A DNA stretch of 64,000 nucleotides from JBQSUQ01 sp052384575 (GTDB lineage Bacteria > Pseudomonadota > Gammaproteobacteria > Enterobacterales > Pasteurellaceae): assembly GCA_052384575.1 (NCBI GenBank), contig JBQSUQ010000003.1; one strand, 5' to 3'. A program made the position numbers and the translations under genes. The notes beneath the pieces are model-generated. The model made no database searches, was not told the origin of the DNA, and worked only from the letters and a program-made list of their open reading frames with translations. This document shows, in pieces, positions 49,621-57,639 of the stretch. Each line of letters opens with the position of its first letter. Position 1 is the first letter of the stretch.

Positions 49621-50989
49621 GCTAGCTCAGCAAATAGAAAAAGAAGCTCGTGATTTTTGTAAAAAATGGGCAGAAACTGACTCGTTGCGGCATGATAGCT
49701 TGGAAGACTTGCTACTGAAATGGCTTGAAGAACTTGCGTCTGCGTTGTTGTTTTGGGTGTCAGATGATGAAGTGATCCGCCTAGTTCGTGATTTTGCCCA
49801 TCAAACAAGCGATTTCAACAAACGACAACTCCATAAAGTGCTGAAAAGCGTTTATGGCGTGGATATTTTCAAACACGAAGATTGGCTTGACTTACAGTTA
49901 AAACTGTTTGAAAAGCAGAACACTGCCTTGATTAAGAGCATTCCCACGCAGTTGCACGAAAAACTGCGGTATCGTTTTGTGGAAGCGGTGAGAAAAGGTG
50001 AACGCTGGGAAAGTGTTGCAGATGAAATTGAAGATATCTTAGCTATTCCAAAAAAACGAGCAAGATTGATCGCACGTGATCAAATCGGCAAGCTCAACGG
50101 GCAGCTTACTAAACTCAGACAAGAGCAAGTCGGCATTACACACTACATTTGGCGGACAATGCTAGATGAGCGAGTGCGAGATAGTCACCAAGAGCGAGAA
50201 GGTAAACAGTTTTCGTGGGCAGAAGCACCCGAAGACGGACACCCACAACAGCCGATTTTATGCCGTTGTTATGCCGAGCCTGTGTTGCCTGAGTTTGATG
50301 ATTTTGTAGAAGGGATGGATAAGCCGTATAATACTTCAATAGCAAGTAGTAGATCTGCAAAGCCGAAAGAGTTATATTCTGTAGACAATACATTATATGG
50401 TAATTCAAAAGTGAAAAGTGCTGAATTGTTGAGAGCGAGAGCTGAAAAAATAGAGCCTAAAATTACGAGTGATATAACTCAAATTATTGCTTCAGTTGGT
50501 GGTAAGGTGGAGGGGCTTGAATATCGACTGAAATCTCTTAACTCTTTAGAGCGTAAAATCAAAACAGAAATGTTAGCTGGACTTTCTGAGCAGCAAGCTA
50601 TTGCTAGTGTTAAAGATGTAGTTCGCTATACATCAATCTTTGATGGCGATACTTTTGTGGCACAGTATCAGAAGATGCAAAAGATTCTGGCGACCAAAGG
50701 CTATCGAACAGTTATTGTTAAAAATACTTGGCAAGAAGGTGCAACTTACAAAGGGATTAATACTTTTGTAAATGCGTTTGTTGAAAAAGATAATATCATC
50801 TTTGAAATGCAGTATCACACAAAAGAGAGTTTTGAACTAAAAAACGGTAAGTTACACCAACTTTACGAGATATTTCGTGATCCTAAAACATCTCCACAAG
50901 AAAAAGTGAAAATTTCACTTGAAATGCAGAAATTAAGTGCTAATCTTAAAGTACCAAAAGATATATCGTTAATTAAAGGGAAAAAATAA
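49535..50989 (+). CDS. MuF head-morphogenesis protein fused to a RelA/SpoT-like toxin domain
   Basis: 484 residues from ATG at 49535 (GAAAGG 8 bases upstream). Residues about 150-255 are the MuF core: RLIARDQIGKLNGQL ... RDSHQEREGKQFSW ... ILCRCYAEPV. After residue 300 comes a domain with the RSH synthetase order of motifs: EYRLKSLNSLERKI (329-342), VKDVVRYTSIF with Asp361, YKGINTF (G-loop-like) and FEMQYHT with Glu424 where RSH enzymes have the catalytic E of the ExQ motif, then HQLYEIF. Packaged MuF toxins and toxSAS enzymes are known; this combination is inferred from motifs. The next gene starts in its stop codon. Confidence 0.85.
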   Translation: MKIRKIRKKPKAWLFPTSVERAYTSTLIKLAQQIEKEARDFCKKWAETDSLRHDSLEDLLLKWLEELASALLFWVSDDEVIRLVRDFAHQTSDFNKRQLHKVLKSVYGVDIFKHEDWLDLQLKLFEKQNTALIKSIPTQLHEKLRYRFVEAVRKGERWESVADEIEDILAIPKKRARLIARDQIGKLNGQLTKLRQEQVGITHYIWRTMLDERVRDSHQEREGKQFSWAEAPEDGHPQQPILCRCYAEPVLPEFDDFVEGMDKPYNTSIASSRSAKPKELYSVDNTLYGNSKVKSAELLRARAEKIEPKITSDITQIIASVGGKVEGLEYRLKSLNSLERKIKTEMLAGLSEQQAIASVKDVVRYTSIFDGDTFVAQYQKMQKILATKGYRTVIVKNTWQEGATYKGINTFVNAFVEKDNIIFEMQYHTKESFELKNGKLHQLYEIFRDPKTSPQEKVKISLEMQKLSANLKVPKDISLIKGKK

Positions 50990-51207
50990 TGTATCAATAC
51001 TATTTAGCTGAACTTGGCGATAATCGACAAAAACTCATTCGTGGCAATCCTGCTGATTGGCTCTCATTTGCTACATACGAGCCAGAACAAGAAGATTGGG
51101 ATCAGAAATTCGGTACATTTTGGGCGGATAAAATTCTTGTGAGTGGTTTTTCTGATTATGAAGAAATTTCCGAGAAAGAAGCTATCCATTTCATCAAGGT
51201 GCATTGA
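50989..51207 (+). CDS. unknown protein between MuF-toxin and HD hydrolase
   Basis: 72 residues, acidic and aromatic-rich (GNPADWLSFATYEPEQEDWDQKFGTFWADKILVSGF). No family recognised. Its ATG overlaps the MuF stop by 1 base and its TGA overlaps the next ATG (TGATG), so all three are read as one coupled unit. Possible roles are second immunity protein or a chaperone keeping the toxin domain inactive; both are inferred from position. Confidence 0.7.
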   Translation: MYQYYLAELGDNRQKLIRGNPADWLSFATYEPEQEDWDQKFGTFWADKILVSGFSDYEEISEKEAIHFIKVH

Positions 51208-51626
51208 TGTTAGCGATTAAAGCCAAGCAGTTTGCTCAGAAAGCTCACGAAAAACAGCTTGATAAAGCAGGGCAACCTTATATCAATCATTTGCAATTTG
51301 TGGCTGATTTAGTCAAAAATGAAAGTGATGAAGTTGTCGCAACAGCTTGGCTTCACGATAGTGTTGAAGATACAGAAACTTCATTAAGTGATATTTCGGC
51401 TTTATTTGGTAAAGTCGTTGCTGATTCTGTGAATGCAATTACCAAGCGACAGGGCGAAAATTATCAAGATTATTTATTACGTGTGAAATCGAACGAGATT
51501 GCGAGAAAGGTTAAGATTGCAGATTTAACACATAATATGGATTTAAGTCGCCTATCGATAACGACTGAAAAGGATTTATCTCGACAGAGAAAATATCAAC
51601 AAGCCAAACAATTTTTACAAACCTAG
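51207..51626 (+). CDS. small alarmone hydrolase-like HD protein, candidate antitoxin
   Basis: 139 residues from ATG at 51207. HD hydrolase of the SpoT/MESH1 type: QLDKAGQPYINHLQFVA with His28, TAWLHDSVEDTE with His50, Asp51, Glu54 and Asp55, and KIADLTHNMD with Asp106 and Asn110. All metal and catalytic positions are kept. Bifunctional Rel enzymes usually have Arg in the place of Asp19. Such small hydrolases are known antitoxins for toxSAS enzymes. Terminators follow at once, closing the cassette. Confidence 0.85.
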   Translation: MLAIKAKQFAQKAHEKQLDKAGQPYINHLQFVADLVKNESDEVVATAWLHDSVEDTETSLSDISALFGKVVADSVNAITKRQGENYQDYLLRVKSNEIARKVKIADLTHNMDLSRLSITTEKDLSRQRKYQQAKQFLQT

Positions 51627-51690
51627 CCTAACCGCTAGGTTTTTATTTCCAAAAACAAACCCCGAAAGGTGCGAACTTTCGGGGTTTTTC
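51621..51690 (+). terminator. two tandem terminators after the HD gene
   Basis: ACCTAG-cctaaccg-CTAGGT plus TTTTATTT at 51621-51646 overlaps the stop codon. AAACCCCGAAAG-gtgcgaa-CTTTCGGGGTTTTT lies at 51656-51690. The AAAACAAACCCCGAA start of the second recurs in the terminator at 46359-46397. Confidence 0.85.
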
Positions 51691-51771
51691 ATTTCCATAA
51701 TCACAACCATTAAGGAAACGATTTATATGACAAGTTTAAAACTTATCCTATCAATTATCAAGGAGTTTAGA

Positions 51772-51873
51772 ATGATGACCGAACGTTTATCAACATTGCG
51801 ATTTTGGGGTATTTGGCTACTTGGTTTTTTGGTTGCGGCTGCAATTTTCGTAAACGCAATTAAATGGTGGTAA
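51772..51873 (+). CDS. 33-residue membrane peptide
   Basis: MMTERLSTLRFWGIW, then LLGFLVAAAIFVNAIKWW: one membrane helix. A strong AAGGAG lies 7 bases before the first ATG. The DUF2213 gene starts 2 bases after its stop. Unknown function. Confidence 0.5.
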   Translation: MMTERLSTLRFWGIWLLGFLVAAAIFVNAIKWW

Positions 51874-51875
51874 CA

Positions 51876-52940
51876 ATGACAATGCGATACGATCGCCTTG
51901 AATTTAAGGCGGAGAAAGATCAAAACGGGTTTATTCGTGACACCCCTGTTCTAACAAGAACGGGGGTTTTTATTTATCAGCAGCCTGATGGCACATCAAG
52001 ACGTGAATATCGTCCGCCTGATGAGGTGTTTAAAGCGGACAGTTTGAATGCGTTTAAGGGCATTCCGATTACTGATGAGCATCACGGCAAAATCACGGGT
52101 AATAATGCTCAAACGCTTGTAATTGGGTCGGTGTTATCAGTTGGACGACAAGATGGCAAAAATTTGATAGCGGATATTGTTATCCACAACACTAATCCGA
52201 TTACAACAAAAGGCAAAAAAGAATTATCGGTAGGCTATGAAGTAGAGCTTGAGATGACAAGCGGAATAACTGAAGACGGTGAACCGTACGATGCAATCCA
52301 ACGTAATATCAAGCCGAATCATTTGGCTATCGTAAGCAAAGGGCGAGCAGGTAATGCTCGGTTAAATATGGATGCGGCTGATGCCGTACAATTTTTGGAG
52401 AAACACAACGTGGAAAAACCAGAAAATCTCTCAAATGTTCGTTTAGACAGTGGCATTACCTATCAAGCCGCCCCTGAAGTAATCAACGAACTCAATAAAT
52501 TCAAACAAGACGCAGCAAATGCTCAAGCGGAAAAAGACAAAGAAACCGCCCGTGCAGATGCCGCAGAAGCGAAAGTAAAAGAGCTTGAAAGTAAACAAGA
52601 GCAGATGAAGCAAGATGCTTTTGAGCAAGCGAAAAAGCGTTTAGCGTTGGAAGCGGCTGCAAAAAGTCACAAAGTTGAAGTGAAAGCAGATAGCACAGAC
52701 CGACAATTACAAGAAGCAGTAATTAAAGCGGTGCGTGGCGATAGTGTGGACTTAAAAGATCGTTCAGACGCTTACATTGAAGCGGCGTTTGATATGGCAT
52801 TAGCTGATAGTCAAGCTCGTGCGGATAACGAAGCTCAACAACGCTCTACGTTAACACAACCACAAATGCAAATGAATCAAGACGGCAAACCTGAATTAAC
52901 ATTATCTGGTCGTGCCAAAATGATGGCAAGCCGTAACTAA
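51876..52940 (+). CDS. DUF2213 head protein, probable prohead protease/scaffold
   Basis: 354 residues. The N-terminal protease-like domain has LTRTGVFIYQQPDGTSRREYRPPDEVF, IPITDEHH and ELSVGYEVEL, then NHLAIVSKGRAGNARL. The C-terminal coiled coil (AQAEKDKETARADAAEAKVKELESKQEQ) is scaffold-like. Position before the decoration and capsid genes fits capsid maturation. Confidence 0.85.
   Translation: MTMRYDRLEFKAEKDQNGFIRDTPVLTRTGVFIYQQPDGTSRREYRPPDEVFKADSLNAFKGIPITDEHHGKITGNNAQTLVIGSVLSVGRQDGKNLIADIVIHNTNPITTKGKKELSVGYEVELEMTSGITEDGEPYDAIQRNIKPNHLAIVSKGRAGNARLNMDAADAVQFLEKHNVEKPENLSNVRLDSGITYQAAPEVINELNKFKQDAANAQAEKDKETARADAAEAKVKELESKQEQMKQDAFEQAKKRLALEAAAKSHKVEVKADSTDRQLQEAVIKAVRGDSVDLKDRSDAYIEAAFDMALADSQARADNEAQQRSTLTQPQMQMNQDGKPELTLSGRAKMMASRN
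51943..51972 (+). terminator. terminator-like hairpin inside the DUF2213 gene
   Basis: CCCCTGTTC-taacaa-GAACGGGGG plus TTTTTAT, within codons about 23-32 of the open frame. Probably bypassed by coupled translation or antitermination. Confidence 0.6.
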
Positions 52941-52953
52941 TAAGGAGCAAAAA

Positions 52954-53388
52954 ATGGCAAAAATTTATGATGATCGTCAAGCAGTAGCTTTCGCTGGTAT
53001 GAAAGGTGATAGTGGTTTTGATCGTGTTGAAACCTTTGCAGCAGAAACCGCAATCCCTTTTGGAACTATTGTTACTGTTGGCACTAAACCAACACAAGCA
53101 AAATTAGGTGGTACAGTTGCAGTAGGTATCGCATTGCACAGTCACGCTGTTGCGGAACAATATGCGAAATTTGATGCAGTTTCTGTAATGACCCGTGGTT
53201 TAGCGTGGTGTTCGGTAAAAGGTGCTGATGCCGTAACTGAACGTGGTGGTGTGAAATTCGATCCTGCTACTGGTTTAGTGTCGGACGCTGCAAGCACAGC
53301 GTTACCAAATGCAATTTTCCGCTCAGGCGTAGTGACAACACCGTTTGGCAAAATTGCCTTAGTGGAACTTCACGCACCACAGAAATAG
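52954..53388 (+). CDS. DUF2190 capsid decoration (cement) protein
   Basis: 144 residues. Beta-rich with FAAETAIPFGTIVTVGTKPTQAKLGGTVAVGIALHSHA; the Gp24-like cement fold pattern found just before major capsid genes. RBS AAGGAG lies upstream. Confidence 0.85.
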   Translation: MAKIYDDRQAVAFAGMKGDSGFDRVETFAAETAIPFGTIVTVGTKPTQAKLGGTVAVGIALHSHAVAEQYAKFDAVSVMTRGLAWCSVKGADAVTERGGVKFDPATGLVSDAASTALPNAIFRSGVVTTPFGKIALVELHAPQK

Positions 53389-53418
53389 TATTTATCAGTT
53401 AATCACTTCACACATAGG

Positions 53419-53442
53419 GCGATCTTATTAGGTCGCTTTTTT
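53419..53442 (+). terminator. terminator/attenuator before the major capsid gene
   Basis: GCGA-tcttattagg-TCGC followed by six T residues, 15 bases before the capsid start. Confidence 0.6.
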
Positions 53443-53456
53443 ATTGGAGAAACAGA

Positions 53457-54413
53457 ATGACAATGCAAAATTTTAATGCAGACCAAGCCGAATTGACCGA
53501 AATCAACAAATGTTTACGTGTTGCAGGTACTTTCAACCAAGACGCAGGTTTATTTACTGCTCGTCAGTTGGAAGTTGTGCGTAACAAAGTTTATGAAGAA
53601 AAATTACCGCAGATGAACGGTTTGGCATTAGTGCCGATTTCAAGCGAAGCTCCTGAATGGGCGGAAACAGTGGTAGAAAAAACCTACTCTCACGCAGGTA
53701 TGGCGAAAATCATCGCTAATTATGCCGATGACTTACCACGTGCGGACGTTGCAGCAACTGAACGTGCGGTAAAAGTGAAAAGTATCGGTGCAAGCTATGG
53801 CTACAACTTGCAAGAGTTACAGGCAGCAGTAGCAAACCGTACGGATTTACCGACTGCGAAAGCTCGTGCAGCTCGCCGTGCAGTGGAAATCAAACTCAAC
53901 CAAATTGCCTTATTAGGCGATGAGGAGTACGGCTTAAATGGTTTTATCAACCACCCGAATTTAGGCGAAACCGCTTTAACAGGCAACTGGAAATCTGCAA
54001 CTGCGGAGAAAATCTTAGAAGATTTAGATAATCTCTACAACACCGTGGTGTTGCAGTCTAAAGGCGTTCACCAACCAACACATTTAATTATGGCGTTGAC
54101 GGATTATCAGACCTTAGGCAGTAAATATCTCTCTAATGCAGATAAAACATCGGTGTTGGCTTTCTTCCAGAAGAAATACCCATCACTTACCATTCAAGGT
54201 ATTTGGGAGCTTGAAAAAGCAAGCAAATCAGGCAAAAACTTAGTGATTTGCTATGAGAAAAATATCGACAACTTGAATTTAGAGTTGCCAAAAGACTTTG
54301 AGCAGTTGCCAGCACAGGAACGCAACCTTGAGCTTGTAGTGAACTGCTTAGCTCGTGTGGGCGGTGTGTTCTTGCGTTATCCATTATCAGCGGTGAAAGC
54401 GGAGGTGCAATAA
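53457..54413 (+). CDS. major capsid protein (DUF2184, HK97 fold)
   Basis: 318 residues. Features: LYTVVLQSKGVHQPTHLIMALTDYQTLGSKYLSNADKTSVLAFF-like C-terminal half and TDLPTAKARAARRAVEIKLNQIALLGDEEYGLNGFINHP near 130, typical of DUF2184 capsids. It ends LELVVNCLARVGGVFLRYPLSAVK, also family-typical. The stop overlaps the next start (TAATG). Confidence 0.9.
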   Translation: MTMQNFNADQAELTEINKCLRVAGTFNQDAGLFTARQLEVVRNKVYEEKLPQMNGLALVPISSEAPEWAETVVEKTYSHAGMAKIIANYADDLPRADVAATERAVKVKSIGASYGYNLQELQAAVANRTDLPTAKARAARRAVEIKLNQIALLGDEEYGLNGFINHPNLGETALTGNWKSATAEKILEDLDNLYNTVVLQSKGVHQPTHLIMALTDYQTLGSKYLSNADKTSVLAFFQKKYPSLTIQGIWELEKASKSGKNLVICYEKNIDNLNLELPKDFEQLPAQERNLELVVNCLARVGGVFLRYPLSAVKAEVQ

Positions 54414-54610
54414 TGCTAGTCAAAAACGTGGAACCCCGTTTAATTCACATTGGGGGCGAGTTTATCGCCCCGAATCAAACCGTAGAAATTGCGGACGATG
54501 CCGTTGGCTTGCAGTCGTTTTTAGACCGTGGCGTTTTAGTTAAGGTTGAAGAGCCGAAAGCAGAAGAGCCGAAAGCTCAAAATGGGAAAGGTAACAAAAA
54601 GGAAGGCTAG
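54413..54610 (+). CDS. small head-associated protein
   Basis: 65 residues with RLIHIGGEFIAPNQTVEIADDAVGLQSFLDRG and a lysine/glutamate-rich tail with the repeat VEEPKAEEPKAQ. Similar short proteins with such tails lie between capsid and connector genes in related phages; role unknown. Confidence 0.65.
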   Translation: MLVKNVEPRLIHIGGEFIAPNQTVEIADDAVGLQSFLDRGVLVKVEEPKAEEPKAQNGKGNKKEG

Positions 54611-54613
54611 GTT

Positions 54614-54961
54614 ATGGACGTGATCTCAATCTTACCGCTAATTTACCCTGACTACGTAAAAGCCGATAGTGCGGTGTTAAATATGTCCGTTTCGTTAGGA
54701 TTAGATCACGCGCCGAAGTGCCTACCCGCTGAAAAACAGCAGTTAGCCGCTGCCTATTACACTGCATACTTACTTGCTCAACATCTCGAAAGCAACATCA
54801 ATCCGCAAGGGTTAAGTAGCGAACGAGAAGGGGATTTAGCGGTAAGTTATAGCCTTGAACATCGTAAATCCACACAGTTCTTGGCGAAATGGCAAGAACT
54901 CAATGCGATTTGTGAGCGAATGGGTGCTATTACAGTAGGGTTCAACAATGTCGGTTGCTGA
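54614..54961 (+). CDS. head-tail connector, DUF4054
   Basis: 115 residues, helical (HAPKCLPAEKQQLAAAYYTAYLLAQHLE). Matches DUF4054 neck adaptor proteins next to DUF2184 capsids. Overlaps the following gene by 14 bases. Confidence 0.8.
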   Translation: MDVISILPLIYPDYVKADSAVLNMSVSLGLDHAPKCLPAEKQQLAAAYYTAYLLAQHLESNINPQGLSSEREGDLAVSYSLEHRKSTQFLAKWQELNAICERMGAITVGFNNVGC

Positions 54962-55391
54962 TCGGGATTTAGGCTTTCTAAAAGCGGTCACCAACATTGA
55001 GAAACTGGCTAAATGTCAGGTCAAAATTGGCATTCAAGCGGATAGTGGCAGCTACCCAGACGGTACTAGCGTTTTAGATGTGGCGGTTTGGAATGAGTAC
55101 GGAACAAGGCACATTCCATCTCGCCCTTTTATTCGTCAATGTTATGCCTTGCATTCAGATCAAGCCTTTCAATTGTTAAAACGAAGTGTGTCACTTGTCA
55201 GCAATGGTACGCCACCATTTACCGCATTATCTCAAGTTGGCTTGTGGTATGAAGGGAAAATGAAATCCGTGTTGCGTACTTTTGCGTGGCAACCTAATGC
55301 ACCGCAAACGATCAAACGGAAAGGGTCAAGCAAGCCGTTGATTGATACAGGGCAACTGCTGAATAGCATTCGGTATGAAGTGGAGAGTTAA
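54948..55391 (+). CDS. neck protein, HK97 gp10-like
   Basis: 147 residues. VAVWNEYGTRHIPSRPFIRQCYALH and PLIDTGQLLNSIRYEVE are the hallmarks of gp10/virion-morphogenesis neck proteins. Confidence 0.85.
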   Translation: MSVADRDLGFLKAVTNIEKLAKCQVKIGIQADSGSYPDGTSVLDVAVWNEYGTRHIPSRPFIRQCYALHSDQAFQLLKRSVSLVSNGTPPFTALSQVGLWYEGKMKSVLRTFAWQPNAPQTIKRKGSSKPLIDTGQLLNSIRYEVES

Positions 55392-55394
55392 TCA

Positions 55395-55742
55395 ATGCAG
55401 ACATCATTTCGTAGAGAGTATCAAAAAATACAATCAAGCGATGGACGGTATGAAAATGGCGAGTGGATCAAGGGCGAAACGTCGATTTTGCATTTTTTTG
55501 CGACAATTCGACCCGTTGCAATGGATAAACTTTCGCCGCAGCTACAAGGGTTGCATATCAGCAGTGCGATTGTGATTTATAGCGATGATGACGTGCTTTC
55601 AGTCGCTGGGGAAGATTTGAAAGGCGGCGACAAGGTTATTTTTGACGATCAGGAATATCTTGTGGTTAGCCGTTCGCATTTTCCTACAACGAGTCTGAGC
55701 CATTATCGCTATCACGCAGTGAGAGTGAACAATGCAGACTAA
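55395..55742 (+). CDS. head closure/neck protein
   Basis: 115 residues, beta-rich (SILHFFATIRPVAMDKLS ... AGEDLKGGDKVIFDDQEYLVVSR). The pattern and position fit the small closure proteins of siphovirus/myovirus necks; exact family not recognised. Overlaps the next gene by 11 bases. Confidence 0.65.
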   Translation: MQTSFRREYQKIQSSDGRYENGEWIKGETSILHFFATIRPVAMDKLSPQLQGLHISSAIVIYSDDDVLSVAGEDLKGGDKVIFDDQEYLVVSRSHFPTTSLSHYRYHAVRVNNAD

Positions 55743-56223
55743 AATTTACCCGTTGTTGTCGGAATTATTCAATGTGCCGTTAATTCGAGCCTATCAAGAC
55801 GGCAAAGAGCCACCGAAACCTTTTGCAACTTACGCTTTGCGATGGGAAACCTTGCCAGAGCATTTTTGTTATAACGCTATTGGTGATGGTAAAGCAGTAT
55901 CACACATTGAAAGTACGTTAGAGCTGCAAGTATTTGGTGAACGGGCGTTAAGGTTGCTTACGCAAGCCATTTTCCGCCTGAAATTGCAAAGCACGCTTGA
56001 AAAATGGGCAAATGCAGATATTACGGTGGTAGAAATCGGCAAAATCTCGGATATGCCTTACCTAAACGAAGCTCAACATTATGAGCAGCGAGCGATTGTA
56101 GAAATCCGACTGCGGTATAGCGTAGAGCTTGACGACAACATTCCTTTCATTCAACAGGTTGAGATCGAAAATCTCGATAATCATCACATTACACAAATAG
56201 GAGTACAAAATGGCGAAAATTGA
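55732..56223 (+). CDS. tail terminator-like protein (LIC_12616 family)
   Basis: 163 residues. VPLIRAYQDGKEPPKPFATYALRWE and RAIVEIRLRYSVELDDNIPFIQQVEI match the neck/terminator proteins that precede DUF3383 sheath genes. Overlaps the sheath gene by 14 bases. Confidence 0.78.
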   Translation: MQTKIYPLLSELFNVPLIRAYQDGKEPPKPFATYALRWETLPEHFCYNAIGDGKAVSHIESTLELQVFGERALRLLTQAIFRLKLQSTLEKWANADITVVEIGKISDMPYLNEAQHYEQRAIVEIRLRYSVELDDNIPFIQQVEIENLDNHHITQIGVQNGEN

Positions 56224-57556
56224 TCGTCTTGTAAATGTACAAATTGAGCTAGGAACAACTGCCATTCAAGGCAAATCATTCAGTGATATGTTGATTTTAG
56301 CCAAACACAGCCTTGCTACTGGTCGCATTATGGTAGTGACGGACGCTAATCAATTACTTGATTTAGGTTTACCACCAACCGATCCGCTTTATTTAGCCAC
56401 ATCAGCCGCCTTTGCTCAAGGTTCGCACGTTTCACAGGTCTTTATTGGACGCGTGAAAGCCAATCGCTATGAATTAGATTTAAGTGAAATTAAATCGGGT
56501 AATAAATTCAAAGCGAAAGTGCAAGTTTTAACGAATGGTAATTACAAATCGCACGATGTCGAAGTGAGCTTTACTTCGAGTGCTTCAGCTACTACAACCG
56601 CATTAAAATCGTCACTTGAAGGATTAAGCTCTCCGATTACGGTATCAGCCAGTGGTTCAACACTCACTATTGAGCCAACGGGAAATGCGGATGTGGTTTT
56701 AACGGATATTCAAGGCGGTGTATTAACTGCAACTTATACAGAAAACTTCACTGTGGCGTTGGCAGCGTGTGCTAAAGAAAACAACCGCTGGTACGGATTG
56801 GGTTTGGCAAGTCGTGAACAATCTGAAGTATTAAAAGTGGCAGATTGGGCGGAAGCTAATGGTAAGTTATTCTTAACGGCAAGTGCTGACCCTAATATCC
56901 TTGTGCCATCTTCAAATACTGACTTAGCAAGCGTTTGTAAGGAAAAAAATTATTTCCGAACTGCTGTAATGTACTCACATAAAGCAGAAAGTGAATACCC
57001 TGATATGGCGTTGATGAGTTACTGTTTTACGTTCTATCCAGGCGCGGAAAACTGGAACTTGAAAAAACTTGCTGGGGTGTCGCACTCGCCACTTGCTGAA
57101 GGTGAATTTATTGCAGCGAAAAACAAAAACTGCACCACTTTTGAGAACTTCAATGATAGTTTTTCAGTAACACAAGGTGGCAAAGTAGCAGGTGGTGAAT
57201 GGATTGATGTGATTCGTTTCCGTGATTGGTTGTTGCAAGAAATCCAAATCAATACCACATCAGCGATGATTAACGCCTACGGCAAATTGCCTTACACGGA
57301 CGCAGGTATTGAAGTTATCGGGCAGTCAATTCGCCAAGCACTTGATTTAGGGGTGGCTCGTGGCGGCATTGCACCAGTGGAATTAGATGAATCAGGTGCG
57401 GAAGTGAAAAACTACGTCATTACCTTACCGAAAGCGGCGAGCGTTTCTGACAACAACAAAGCTCTGCGTATCTTGCAAGATGTGAAATTCTCTGCTCGGT
57501 TAGCAGGAGCAATCAATGTTACTGAAATCAAAGGTAACTTGGCATATTCGCTGTAA
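56210..57556 (+). CDS. tail sheath protein, DUF3383
   Basis: 448 residues. LVNVQIELGTTAIQGKSFSDMLILAK at the N-terminus and INVTEIKGNLAYSL at the end are DUF3383 marks. A sheath implies a contractile tail, so the phage is a myovirus. RBS AGGAG lies 7 bases upstream. Confidence 0.88.
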   Translation: MAKIDRLVNVQIELGTTAIQGKSFSDMLILAKHSLATGRIMVVTDANQLLDLGLPPTDPLYLATSAAFAQGSHVSQVFIGRVKANRYELDLSEIKSGNKFKAKVQVLTNGNYKSHDVEVSFTSSASATTTALKSSLEGLSSPITVSASGSTLTIEPTGNADVVLTDIQGGVLTATYTENFTVALAACAKENNRWYGLGLASREQSEVLKVADWAEANGKLFLTASADPNILVPSSNTDLASVCKEKNYFRTAVMYSHKAESEYPDMALMSYCFTFYPGAENWNLKKLAGVSHSPLAEGEFIAAKNKNCTTFENFNDSFSVTQGGKVAGGEWIDVIRFRDWLLQEIQINTTSAMINAYGKLPYTDAGIEVIGQSIRQALDLGVARGGIAPVELDESGAEVKNYVITLPKAASVSDNNKALRILQDVKFSARLAGAINVTEIKGNLAYSL

Positions 57557-57584
57557 TTCAAATTAACATAGCATAATTTAACTG

Positions 57585-57627
57585 GCGGTCAATTTTGGAA
57601 ACTTCTCTGAAATTGACCGCACTTTTT
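57585..57627 (+). terminator. terminator between sheath and tube genes
   Basis: GCGGTCAATTT pairs perfectly with AAATTGACCGC 14 bases later, followed by ACTTTTTT. It contains an uptake core. The tube gene's ribosome-binding site follows directly. Confidence 0.75.
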
Positions 57628-57639
57628 TGGAGAAATCAA

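Noticed and set aside
51207..51626. HD gene as a host spoT fragment or a dNTPase
   Set aside because: It is complete at 139 residues with all hydrolase motifs, coupled to the upstream phage genes and closed by terminators; dNTPases are longer and differ around the HD motif.
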